Positions 1-7,667 of a stretch of DNA of 17,075 nt are shown in pieces. The stretch is taken from NCBI GenBank assembly GCA_018262455.1, contig JAGSPR010000100.1, positions 1 to 17,075 of the forward strand. The letters are read 5' to 3'. Position 1 is the first letter of the stretch. The number at the start of each line of letters is the position of its first letter. The DNA comes from Deltaproteobacteria bacterium (GTDB taxonomy: Bacteria > Myxococcota > Polyangia > Haliangiales > Haliangiaceae). A model generated the notes under the pieces. It did no database searches. It worked only from the letters and a program-made list of their open reading frames with translations, and was not told the DNA's origin. A program made the translations under genes and the position numbers.

Positions 1-47
1 ATCGGATCGGGAAGGGTCCCTGACGGTGGCATCACGGACAGCATAGC

Positions 48-464
48 TCAGGGGCGTTTGCCCATGCCGCGGCGGTGGCCGCGACCGCCGCGATCGTCCC
101 GAACCTGGTGTGCCCTGAACTCGTCGAGGCTGAGTGCGCCATCCCCGTTCGCGTCGAGCTTCTTGAAGCGCTCGGTCACGCGTTGCTGTCGCATCACGGC
201 ACGCTCGGCGTCATCGAGCTTGCCGTCCTTGTTCGTATCGAACGTTGCGAGCCGCTCGGCTTTGCGCTGCCCGTGCATGGCAAGGGCCGCGGCCTTCAGC
301 TTGGCGCGCTCTGCGTCGTCAAGCTTGCCGTCTTTGTTCTCATCGAAGGTGTCCTTCATATCTTGCCGATCGTGGTCGGCGCCTCGCGCAGCGGCAAAGC
401 CCACGGTGCCTCCGACGAGCAAGGCCGACGTGGCGAGTAAGAGCTTCAGGTTCTTGATCAACAT
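48..464 (-). CDS. Secreted EF-hand calcium-binding protein (three EF-hands)
   Basis: A 138-residue protein predicted to be exported and to bind calcium. Residues 1 to about 26 form a signal peptide: a Lys-containing start, a Leu/Ala/Gly/Val hydrophobic core, and an Ala-rich end. Three canonical 12-residue EF-hand loops follow at 41-52, 76-87 and 104-115, with Asp at loop positions 1 and 5, Asn at position 3, Gly at position 6 and Glu at position 12. The first two loops are nearly identical (NKDGKLDDAE), which suggests internal duplication. The tail, about 121-138, is rich in Arg, Gly and His. The ATG at 464 was chosen because a good GGAGG Shine-Dalgarno lies eight bases upstream and the signal peptide begins there. 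The same frame stays open much further upstream, but that part is His/Arg-rich and lies under the kinase gene. The gene is divergent from the Ser/Thr kinase. Specific function is unknown; buffering or calcium sensing in the envelope is inferred. Confidence 0.88.
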   Translation of the reverse strand: MLIKNLKLLLATSALLVGGTVGFAAARGADHDRQDMKDTFDENKDGKLDDAERAKLKAAALAMHGQRKAERLATFDTNKDGKLDDAERAVMRQQRVTERFKKLDANGDGALSLDEFRAHQVRDDRGGRGHRRGMGKRP

Positions 465-664
465 CTTCGGATCCTCCGTGCAGGCCTCACCGCAACCCGC
501 GTGCCGCTCCCAACTGCCCGAGATGTCGACGGCGCACCCGCGCTGGAGCTGCGGATCACGCAGGTGCCTGCGGATCTGGCTGCGACGAGAACCAGGCTCG
601 CTGCATCTGACCTGCGTTGCAGGTGCGGTATCTTCCGGCGGTGGCAGGTGATCGCGACGACGAA
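465..664. promoter_or_regulatory. Divergent intergenic region with GCAGGTG/ACCTGC half-site cluster
   Basis: This 200 bp region lies between the divergent EF-hand gene and the kinase gene. The 7-mer GCAGGTG occurs three times on the plus strand, at 560-566, 619-625 and 644-650. The first copy sits in an inverted repeat (CGCAGG-TG-CCTGCG, 559-572). The second sits in another (ACCTGC-GTT-GCAGGT, 610-624). The arrangement looks like a set of operator half-sites, but no convincing -35/-10 pair was found and no regulator can be named. Confidence 0.35.
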
Positions 665-3600
665 ATGGCGCGTACTGCCACCGCGCCGGCCACATCGAGT
701 GCGCCGGTCTTGCCCGCGGCGCCCGTCGAGAGCACGCTGGGGCGCTACCGGATCGAGCGCGAGCTCGGGGCCGGTGGGATGGGCGTCGTGCACGCGGCGT
801 TCGATCCCGATCTCGAGCGCCGCGTCGCGCTGAAGGTGCTGCGCCCGGGCGGTGGTGGTGATGATGCACGGCAGCGCCTGCTCCGCGAGGCGCGCGCGAT
901 GGCGCGGCTCACCCATCCAAATGTCGTGACCGTGCACGAGGTCGGCTCCGCCGGCGGTCGTGACTACGTGGCAATGGAGCTCGTCGATGGCGAGAATCTG
1001 GCCGAGTGGTTGCGGGCGGCGGATCGATCCGACCACGAGATCCTCGCAGCGTTCGTGGCGGCTGGGCGCGGGCTCGCCGCCGCCCACGCCGCGGGGATCG
1101 TCCACCGCGACTTCAAGCCGCACAACGTGCTCCGCCATCGCAACGGGAGGATCGTGGTCACCGATTTCGGGCTGGCGCGCGAGGCCCACGATACCGGGCG
1201 AACCGATCCTCTCGCGGTCACGGTGCCGCTCGCCAAGGCGGGCGCGAGCGCGTCGGTCAGCACGCCCAGTGTGCTCGGCGGACTGACCGCCACCGGCTCG
1301 GTGCTCGGCACGCCGGCGTACATGGCTCCCGAACAATGGGCCGGTGGTGCGGTCACGCCGGCGACCGACCAGTTCGCATTCTGCGTCGGGCTATGGGAGG
1401 CGCTCGCCGGCGAACGTCCGTTCAAGGGCGCGACGATCGAGCAGCTGCGCGACGCCGTGGCCCGAGGACCGGCCGGCCTCGACGCGTCGAAGATCCCGCG
1501 CCGGTTGAGGCGTGCGTTGCGCCGTGGCCTCGACCCGGTCCCCAGCAAGCGCTGGCCCTCGGTGGATGCGCTGCTCCTTGCGATGGCGCGCTCCGAGCGC
1601 CGTCCGGTGGTCGCGTTCACGATCGGCGGCAGCGCGATCGTGGCAGCGGCCATCGGGTACAGCCTGCTCGGCCGGTCAACGACGCCCGCGGTGGCCACCA
1701 CGCGTTGCTCTCCCGCGGCACTCGACGTCGCGACGGTGTTGCCGGACGGCGCGGTCGCCTCTTTCGAGGCCGCCGGGCGAGGCCTCGAGGCCCGGATGAT
1801 CGATGGTGATCTGCAAGCCTGGCGGGCAGCGCGCGAGCGCGCGTGCGTTGCGCCCGACCCCGGGCCGCGGCTGAGTTGTCTCGACGGCGTGCTCGTGCGG
1901 CTCGAGGTGGTCGCTCGCGCGGTCGAGCGCGCTCCGCGCAGCGCGCCGCCGATCGATCCGGGGAGCTACCTGATCGACCCGCGGATCTGCGACGCCGCAC
2001 ATCCGCCCCGGCTGGCGATCACGACGACTCCGGAGTTTCGCGACGTCCTCGCGACCGCCGTCTACGATGACGCGACCCCGGGCCCGCTCGACGCCCAGCT
2101 GGCGGCCGATCTCGCCACGCGCGTGGCGGAGGTGCCTTGCGCGTCCGCGTGGGCCCGCATGCTCGTCGCGGGGACCGTTCGGACGCCGCAAGAGCGTGAT
2201 CCTCAGCTTGCCGAGGCCGTCCAGGACGCCGAGCGGTGTGACGACGATCGAGTGCGGGCGGAAGTCGCCACGGGCTCGGCGCGCCATGCGCTCGCGGGCG
2301 TGTTCCTCGGCGCCGCGGTCAGCGGCAAGGTCAACCTGGCGGCGACGGCGGTCAAGCGCGTGGCGCAGCCAGACCTCGAGGCCGAGATCGATCTGTTACG
2401 GCTCGAGATCGCGCGACGGGCCGACAACGTCGACGAGGCGATCGTGCGCGGAGAGGCGGCAATGGCCGGGTTTGCGGCACGTGGCCGCGTCGCGGCGCAG
2501 CTGGCCGCGGGCCTGACCGTGCTCGATCTCCGCGAGGCGCGCGGGACGCCGGAGGATCTGAAGCTCATCGAACAGAACCACGTCAGGTGGCGCAAGCTCG
2601 CGATCGAGCGGCTCGGTCCGACCCACCCGAGCGTGCGCTGGCTCGATGCCGCGGCGGCCATGCGGACGTTCGCCGATGACGTCGCGGGTGCCCATGCCAG
2701 GCTCGCGCAGCTGAGCTCGTCGGTCCCCTACGATCGCCCCACGCGGCTCTCGGGCCGCGTCGTCGATGAACGCGGCAGGCCGGTCGCGGGCGCGACCGTG
2801 GTCGCGGGTCGCGCGCTCGCCGGTGATTCGGTGAGTGTCGCGGTTGCGTTGCCGGAAATGGCCGGCGGGATCCGGATCGCCACCACCAACGCGAACGGTG
2901 AGTTCGAGATCGTCGATGGCCCCGACATCGGGGTCGCGATCGCCGAGCTCGCGGACCGGCGGTCGATGCCGTTGCTGATCGGACCCGCGCCGATCACGCT
3001 CGTGCTCGAGCCGACGAGCCGGATCGAGGGTCACGTCGACCTGCACGGCGAGCCGTCGAACAAGGTCCTGATCGCGCTCAAGGATCTGCGGATGATGATG
3101 ACGGTGCCGTACCAGATCCTTGCACCCGTCCGTCCCGACGGCAGCTTTGTCATCGCGGGCGTGCCGCGCACGAGCGTCCGCGTGTTCGCGTCGCTGCGCC
3201 ACGCGTCGGCGCGCAGCCTCGCGTCCACCACGGTCGATGTTCGAACGCCGGTCGTGCGCGGGGTCGCGGTGACGGTTGCCAGCTCCGATCGCGTCATCCA
3301 CGTGATCGTGCGCAGCACGGTCGGCATGCCGGTCAGCAACGCCCAGGTGATCGTGGTCCCGGGCCTGGTCGTCTCGACGAACGTGCGCGCGATGAACGCG
3401 GCCTTGCAGACGGGCACCATCCGCCTGGCGCGTCAGATCGAGCGCGAGCACGCGCCGCCGCCCGTCATCACAGCCGCGCACCCGGGCGACATGTTCGCCA
3501 CGATGACCGAGGTTCCTCAGGGAGTCGCCAGCGCGTGCGCCGTGGGGTTACCTGCCGATCTGTCGGACGCCGCGATGCAGGACAAGGTCCACGCGATGAT

Positions 3601-3688
3601 CGAGAAGGTTCAGGTCCGCTGCGTGCCGATCCAGCCAGGCGCAGACGTCGTGATCGTCGAGGTGCCGCCGTGGCCGCGCTTCGACTGA
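665..3688 (+). CDS. Transmembrane Ser/Thr protein kinase with extracytoplasmic helical and carboxypeptidase-regulatory-like domains
   Basis: A 1007-residue PknB-like receptor kinase. The cytoplasmic kinase domain is complete: glycine loop GAGGMG 35-40, VALK Lys57, helix-C Glu75, catalytic HRDFKPHN 147-154 (Asp149), DFG 167-169, and APE 221-223. About 46 residues separate DFG from the GTPAYMAPE motif, with a Ser/Thr/Val-rich insertion that could hold autophosphorylation sites. One hydrophobic helix, about 315-336, divides it from a helical ectodomain with Cys residues, a pattern familiar from myxobacterial kinases. Two or three beta-sandwich units resembling carboxypeptidase regulatory (CarboxypepD_reg) repeats follow from about 696, for example GRVVDERGRPVAGATV at about 697-712. 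Phosphorylation of cytoplasmic targets in response to an envelope signal is inferred from this layout. The ATG at 665 was chosen, but no strong ribosome site precedes it, and in-frame TTG/GTG codons from 617 onward are possible starts. It converges with the reductase operon, ending only 7 bp away. Confidence 0.92.
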   Translation: MARTATAPATSSAPVLPAAPVESTLGRYRIERELGAGGMGVVHAAFDPDLERRVALKVLRPGGGGDDARQRLLREARAMARLTHPNVVTVHEVGSAGGRDYVAMELVDGENLAEWLRAADRSDHEILAAFVAAGRGLAAAHAAGIVHRDFKPHNVLRHRNGRIVVTDFGLAREAHDTGRTDPLAVTVPLAKAGASASVSTPSVLGGLTATGSVLGTPAYMAPEQWAGGAVTPATDQFAFCVGLWEALAGERPFKGATIEQLRDAVARGPAGLDASKIPRRLRRALRRGLDPVPSKRWPSVDALLLAMARSERRPVVAFTIGGSAIVAAAIGYSLLGRSTTPAVATTRCSPAALDVATVLPDGAVASFEAAGRGLEARMIDGDLQAWRAARERACVAPDPGPRLSCLDGVLVRLEVVARAVERAPRSAPPIDPGSYLIDPRICDAAHPPRLAITTTPEFRDVLATAVYDDATPGPLDAQLAADLATRVAEVPCASAWARMLVAGTVRTPQERDPQLAEAVQDAERCDDDRVRAEVATGSARHALAGVFLGAAVSGKVNLAATAVKRVAQPDLEAEIDLLRLEIARRADNVDEAIVRGEAAMAGFAARGRVAAQLAAGLTVLDLREARGTPEDLKLIEQNHVRWRKLAIERLGPTHPSVRWLDAAAAMRTFADDVAGAHARLAQLSSSVPYDRPTRLSGRVVDERGRPVAGATVVAGRALAGDSVSVAVALPEMAGGIRIATTNANGEFEIVDGPDIGVAIAELADRRSMPLLIGPAPITLVLEPTSRIEGHVDLHGEPSNKVLIALKDLRMMMTVPYQILAPVRPDGSFVIAGVPRTSVRVFASLRHASARSLASTTVDVRTPVVRGVAVTVASSDRVIHVIVRSTVGMPVSNAQVIVVPGLVVSTNVRAMNAALQTGTIRLARQIEREHAPPPVITAAHPGDMFATMTEVPQGVASACAVGLPADLSDAAMQDKVHAMIEKVQVRCVPIQPGADVVIVEVPPWPRFD

Positions 3689-3695
3689 GCGCCGG

Positions 3696-4385
3696 TCAGC
3701 GCAGATCAGCGCCGTCGACGACGCGATCGTGCGCCGGCGCCTCGCCGATCCGGATCAGCGCGGACGCCAGGATGTCGGGGGTCGTCGAACGATACTTCGA
3801 GCGCAGCGACCGCCCGCCGAGCACGCTGGCGATCGCCAGCAAGCCATCGCCAAGCACCGCGGCGCTGCGCTCGCCGAGCCGGCCGTCTTCGCGCTCGCCC
3901 GTGATGAGCGATGGGCGCGCGATCACCCATGGAAGCCCTGCGCCCCGCACCACGGCCTCCGCTCTGCCGCGCGCCCGCAGGTACGCCGAGCGCGCGCTCG
4001 CGTCCGCGCCGACGCTCGACAGGTAGACCAGCCGCGGGCTGGCCTCCGACGCACGGGCCGCTAAGGCCGCGAGCTGCGTGAGCTTGAGGTCGACCTGCTC
4101 GTAGATGTCGCCCTCGACCTGATCCGACTTGGCCTTCGAGCGTGTGGTGCCGATCAGGATGTAGAGCTGAGCGGGACGCTTCGCGCGTAGTGCAGCCGCG
4201 AGCTGGACGGCGTCCCACGGCGAGGTGTCGACCTCCGCCCCGAGCTCGCCAAACGTCCTGCGCCAGTCCTCGAGCCTCCCCGAGTCGGGCCGGACGTGGG
4301 CGACCGTCGTCGTCCCGCGGATGCAGAGCTGGCGCACCACCTCACGGCCGACGAACCCCGTCGCCCCGAGCACGAACGCGGTCAC
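3696..4385 (-). CDS. Atypical short-chain dehydrogenase / NAD(P)-binding epimerase-like protein
   Basis: A 229-residue protein of the NAD(P)-binding Rossmann superfamily (NmrA/atypical SDR, TIP30-like). The nucleotide motif GATGFVG is at 7-13, where the three glycines fit GxxGxxG. A strand-4 motif LVYLSSVGA is at 119-127. The active-site-like Tyr135 is followed four residues later by Arg139 rather than the usual Lys of YxxxK, so catalysis may be altered or absent. The start is a GTG at 4385 that overlaps the TGA of the upstream reductase gene (GTGA), a classic translational-coupling arrangement, so the two proteins are probably made together. A role as a redox enzyme or redox-sensing NAD(P)H-binding protein is inferred; the substrate cannot be told from sequence. 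Confidence 0.82.
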   Translation of the reverse strand: MTAFVLGATGFVGREVVRQLCIRGTTTVAHVRPDSGRLEDWRRTFGELGAEVDTSPWDAVQLAAALRAKRPAQLYILIGTTRSKAKSDQVEGDIYEQVDLKLTQLAALAARASEASPRLVYLSSVGADASARSAYLRARGRAEAVVRGAGLPWVIARPSLITGEREDGRLGERSAAVLGDGLLAIASVLGGRSLRSKYRSTTPDILASALIRIGEAPAHDRVVDGADLR

Positions 4386-5323
4386 AGCCGGGCCAGTGCG
4401 GCCTGCATGCGTGAGCGGAGCGGCGCGATCACGGCTTCGTCTTTGACGTCGATCACGGGCTCGGTATCGTACTGCTCGTAGAACACGCTGTCCTTGGTGT
4501 CCGCAGGGACGCCGAGGGCCTCGCGGATGCGCTTGAAGTCGGGGACGAAGCCGCGATCGATCAACGGCAGGATCGTCCCGGTGATCGTGCCGGTGAGGCC
4601 GCAGATGAAGATCACGACGTTCTTCGGCGTGAATCCGCCGGGAGGCAGCCCGAGCCGCTTCTCGAGATCGTCGAGCCGTCGGCCCTCGAAGTAACCTTCG
4701 ACGCGTCCGACATCGCCCTTCCAGTCCGGCGCCTCCTTCGGGCGGCTCACGGTGCCCCAGTACTTGAGGTGGTTGGCCTCGACCATGTGCGTGAGCTCGT
4801 CGCGATAGCCGAGATCCGCGGGGTAGGAGACCCCGTGCAGGAGCGCCCACTTCGAGAGATCGGCGCCCGGGTTCCGGCGCAGCTCGCTGCGCACCATGCT
4901 CACGAACGGCGCGGAGCCTGTGCCTGCGGCGACCATCACCCGGATCCTCGGATCGTCGAGCCCGATGGTGTCCTTCACGGTGAACACGCCGGCGGCCACG
5001 GGCCGCATGTACATCCGATCGCCGTTCTTCAACTTCCAGAGCAGGTGGGTGAGCGGGTTCTCGGACTCTGGCTTGCTGACGAACCGGATGTAGAACTCGA
5101 TCTCGCCTTCTTCCTCGGGCGCCGACGCGATCGACATCGACCGCCTCACCGAGCCGAGCTCGGGCTTGTCCGCGTTGTTCATGCCGAGCACGCAGTACTG
5201 TCCGGGCACGAACCACGGCCGGGACTCGGGCATGGCGTCGGGCCTGACCCGGAACAAGGTGAGCAAATCGGTGACGTCGATGCGCTCGATCAGCGTCGCG
5301 TTGTACTCGAGTGGCTTGGCCAT
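4382..5323 (-). CDS. Ferredoxin/flavodoxin-NADP(+) reductase-like FAD oxidoreductase
   Basis: A 313-residue flavoprotein of the ferredoxin-NADP reductase superfamily, expected to pass electrons between NADPH and a one-electron carrier such as ferredoxin or flavodoxin. An N-terminal FAD-binding barrel carries the motif RRSMSIAS (60-67), equivalent to RxYS but with Met where an aromatic residue normally stands, followed by a second-strand FYIRFVS at 78-83. The NADP-binding half has AAGTGSAPF at 132-140 and CGLTG at 241-245. No iron-sulfur Cys cluster or fused ferredoxin domain is seen. It is longer than the roughly 250-residue Fpr enzymes, with an added C-terminal tail after about 270. ATG 5323 is the only good start, although no clear Shine-Dalgarno precedes it. 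It heads a two-gene operon with the overlapping Rossmann protein and is divergent from the acyl-CoA dehydrogenase gene, so reoxidation or redox supply to that metabolism is a possible but unproven link. Confidence 0.87.
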   Translation of the reverse strand: MAKPLEYNATLIERIDVTDLLTLFRVRPDAMPESRPWFVPGQYCVLGMNNADKPELGSVRRSMSIASAPEEEGEIEFYIRFVSKPESENPLTHLLWKLKNGDRMYMRPVAAGVFTVKDTIGLDDPRIRVMVAAGTGSAPFVSMVRSELRRNPGADLSKWALLHGVSYPADLGYRDELTHMVEANHLKYWGTVSRPKEAPDWKGDVGRVEGYFEGRRLDDLEKRLGLPPGGFTPKNVVIFICGLTGTITGTILPLIDRGFVPDFKRIREALGVPADTKDSVFYEQYDTEPVIDVKDEAVIAPLRSRMQAALARL

Positions 5324-5459
5324 CGGCCGCGGAAGCTAGCACGGGTCACCGAGCGCGTCAGCGACCTTCCGACCCGGCACGACATGCCGCCGACCGTTCC
5401 CCACGCGCTGGCTTCTCCCCGACGAAGACCAGGTTCGCGTAGCTGGTGGTTTCCGCAGT

Positions 5460-6617
5460 ATGGTTGCGGCCGCAATGCCCTACCTGTTCGAGACCGAGGA
5501 GCACGCGGCGATCCGCGCGAGCGCGCGCAAGTTCGCCCAGACGTACATCGCGCCCCATGGCGCCGATTGGGAAGAGAACGAGGAGTTCCCGATCGAGCTG
5601 TACCGCACCGCGTGCGCGTCCAGCATCACCGGCATCGGCTACCCCGAGGCGCTGGGCGGGCAGGGTGGGGACCTGAGCCACGTGCTCGTGGCGAGCGACG
5701 AGCTCGTGATCGCGGGCCGCACCGTCGGTACGATCGTCGGGCTCGGAAGCCACGGGATCGCGCTCCCTCCGATTGTTCGGTTCGGTTCGCCCGAGCAGCA
5801 GCGCCGCTTCGTGACCCCGTGCCTCACCGAGGGCAAGATCGCCGCGCTCGCGGTCACCGAGCCCGGGGGCGGCAGCGATGTGGCGTCGCTCACGACGCGC
5901 GCCGAGCGCGACGGCGACCACTACGTCGTCACCGGCGCCAAGACGTTCATCACGTCCGGAACCCGCGCGGACTTCGTGACCACCGCCGTGCGCACGGGCG
6001 GCTCCGGTCACGGCGGCGTGTCGATGCTCGTGATCGAGCGCGGTACGCCGGGATTCACGGTCAGCAAGAAGCTGCGCAAGACCGGCTGGTGGGCGAGCGA
6101 CACCGCCGAGCTTTCCTTCGATGGCTGTCGCGTCCCGATCGCGAACCGCATCGGCCCTGAGAACGGCGCGTTCCCGATGATCATGATGAACTTTGCGGCG
6201 GAGCGCCTCATGATCGCCGGCCAGTGTGTCGCGATCGCCGAGCTCGCGTACCGCGAGTCGATCAGCTACGCCCGCGCGCGTCAGGCATTCGGCAAGCCGC
6301 TCAGCGGGTTTCAGGTGACGCGCCACAAGCTCGCGGACATGGCGAGCCGGATCGCCGCGGCGCGCGCGCTCACCGGGGAGTCGATCGTGAGGATCACTCG
6401 AGGCGAGCAGGCCACGGGGTTGGCGTCGATGGCGAAGAACGTCGCCACGGACATGTGCAGCTTCGTGTGTGATCAGGCCGTCCAGATTCACGGTGGATAC
6501 GGCTACATGCGCGAGACCCTCGTCGAACGGCTGTATCGTGACGCTCGGCTCTACCCGATCGGCGGCGGCACTCGCGAGATCATGAACGAGGTGATCTCGA
6601 AGGTCGAAGGCTACTGA
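5460..6617 (+). CDS. Acyl-CoA dehydrogenase (isovaleryl-/long-chain-type catalytic base)
   Basis: A complete 385-residue FAD-dependent acyl-CoA dehydrogenase, which makes the trans-2,3 double bond in an acyl-CoA and hands electrons to ETF. Visible family motifs are AVTEPGGGSD (131-140, FAD/substrate contact), TGAKTFITSG (158-167), RQAFGKPL (274-281, in the helical domain) and QIHGGYGY (342-349). At the C-terminal position where medium- and short-chain enzymes have the catalytic Glu (YEGT), this protein has Gly369 in IGGGT. In isovaleryl-CoA and long-chain dehydrogenases the base is instead a Glu on helix G, and Glu248 in AERLMIA fits that position. The enzyme is therefore predicted active and of that subgroup. 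ATG 5460 was used; the ATG at 5475 is an alternative, and neither has a strong ribosome site. The carboxylase genes on the same strand at 8.3 and 11.7 kb suggest a shared acyl-CoA degradation route. Confidence 0.93.
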   Translation: MVAAAMPYLFETEEHAAIRASARKFAQTYIAPHGADWEENEEFPIELYRTACASSITGIGYPEALGGQGGDLSHVLVASDELVIAGRTVGTIVGLGSHGIALPPIVRFGSPEQQRRFVTPCLTEGKIAALAVTEPGGGSDVASLTTRAERDGDHYVVTGAKTFITSGTRADFVTTAVRTGGSGHGGVSMLVIERGTPGFTVSKKLRKTGWWASDTAELSFDGCRVPIANRIGPENGAFPMIMMNFAAERLMIAGQCVAIAELAYRESISYARARQAFGKPLSGFQVTRHKLADMASRIAAARALTGESIVRITRGEQATGLASMAKNVATDMCSFVCDQAVQIHGGYGYMRETLVERLYRDARLYPIGGGTREIMNEVISKVEGY

Positions 6618-6671
6618 GCGACGAATCCGCTGGAATGCGGCTTCCGGTGGCGCGTGTGATCGAGAACCCGC

Positions 6672-7607
6672 CTACGGGCCGGGCTTGAACCGGATGTGGA
6701 GATGGTTGGCGTGGTGCGGCCAGTGCCGCACGATCCCGACCTGCGCGTCGTTGCCGCGGGGGTACTGCAAGAGGTCTGCGAGCTGTTCGTCGGGCGTCCC
6801 GCGAGCGTGTGCCCAGCGATACAGCCGTGCCTGGATGTCGCGATCGAGCAGGATCACCTGGACGCCGTTGTGGAGCGACGACGTGCGGGCGAACGCGGTG
6901 ATGAGGGCCCACGTCGCCTCGAGGTCGATCTCCGAGCTCGCCATCACGAACTGGTCCGGGTACCCCGCCGGGACCTTCTGGAAGTAGAACCCGATGTCGA
7001 CGTCGAGCCCCGACTGGTGCGAGTGGTGCTCGGCGAGCTTGCCGCCGTGCTCCGCGGACAGATCTCCGATCGCGAGCGTGTGGACCCGCGGGTAGAGGGC
7101 TCGCACCTCCGCGATCACGTGCTTCAGGTGATCGACGACGTGACTGGCGCCGAACGCGCGCTGCGGTCGCCGGATCTGATAGCCGGGGCCACGCGGGAGC
7201 GCCTCACCGCCGCGAAGTCGGCCATTCCAGGGCTGGCCGAGGCTCTCGGACGCAGCGTCGGGCTCGTTGGTCACGACGGTCGCGCCGTCGATCGCCTCCA
7301 GCGCGAGCCGCGCGCGATCCTCCACGGTCGAGGGTGGGACACGCCCATCATCGGCGGGTGCCGCCAGGCGCTCGCGGGTTCGAGCGCGGCTGCGGACCGT
7401 GCAGGCCGGGATCACGACCACGGTGCCCGCGGGGACGAGCGTCGTGGTCAGCCCGTTCGCGCGCATCACTACTTCGACTCCGCAGCCATAGATCTGGGCG
7501 ACGTGCTCGAGCGTCTCGCCGCGCTCGACGACGTGCCGTCCGGCCCACGCCGGACGACCGAGCGCCCCGAGCGTCACGAACACCACGAGGGGCAGCCAGG
7601 ATCTCAC
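6672..7607 (-). CDS. LysM domain-containing penicillin-insensitive murein endopeptidase (MepA/M74 family)
   Basis: A 311-residue exported peptidoglycan hydrolase. Residues 1 to about 22 are a signal peptide ending in AWA. A LysM peptidoglycan-binding module follows at about 24-67 (VVERGETLEHVAQIYG start, VPAGTVVVIP end). The C-terminal half, about 120-308, is the MepA-like zinc endopeptidase, with GDLSAEHGGKL at 181-191, HSHQSGLDVDIGF at 195-207 and HLHIRF at 302-307. By analogy with MepA, the zinc ligands are His197, Asp204 and His304. The enzyme is expected to cleave D-alanyl-meso-diaminopimelyl cross-bridges in the periplasm. E. coli MepA lacks a LysM module, so the fusion supplies substrate targeting. 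The start is a GTG at 7607; a nearby ATG at 7614 is out of frame. It converges with the acyl-CoA dehydrogenase gene and lies 60 bp downstream of the zinc-finger gene on the same strand. Confidence 0.9.
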   Translation of the reverse strand: MRSWLPLVVFVTLGALGRPAWAGRHVVERGETLEHVAQIYGCGVEVVMRANGLTTTLVPAGTVVVIPACTVRSRARTRERLAAPADDGRVPPSTVEDRARLALEAIDGATVVTNEPDAASESLGQPWNGRLRGGEALPRGPGYQIRRPQRAFGASHVVDHLKHVIAEVRALYPRVHTLAIGDLSAEHGGKLAEHHSHQSGLDVDIGFYFQKVPAGYPDQFVMASSEIDLEATWALITAFARTSSLHNGVQVILLDRDIQARLYRWAHARGTPDEQLADLLQYPRGNDAQVGIVRHWPHHANHLHIRFKPGP

Positions 7608-7667
7608 GCGACATGATCGCCTGGGGAGTGCCGGTACGCCAGGATCCGTCCGCGCGGCTTACATAAG

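Noticed and set aside
465..869. N-terminal extension of the EF-hand protein, including a His-rich start
   Set aside because: It is antisense to the kinase gene, has no family similarity, and a GGAGG site plus signal peptide mark the start at 464.
3696..5342. One 548-residue minus-strand frame spanning both redox genes
   Set aside because: Only its last 229 residues read as a protein family. The first part is Arg/His-rich and is out of frame with the clear ferredoxin-NADP reductase.
5375..5389. Small hairpin CGGCA-CGACA-TGCCG between the divergent reductase and dehydrogenase genes
   Set aside because: A five-pair stem is common by chance in this GC content, and it lies near no promoter-like sequence.
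4769..6160. A 463-residue plus-strand frame across the reductase and dehydrogenase starts
   Set aside because: It is antisense to one well-supported gene and out of frame with the other, and it is Arg/His-rich.
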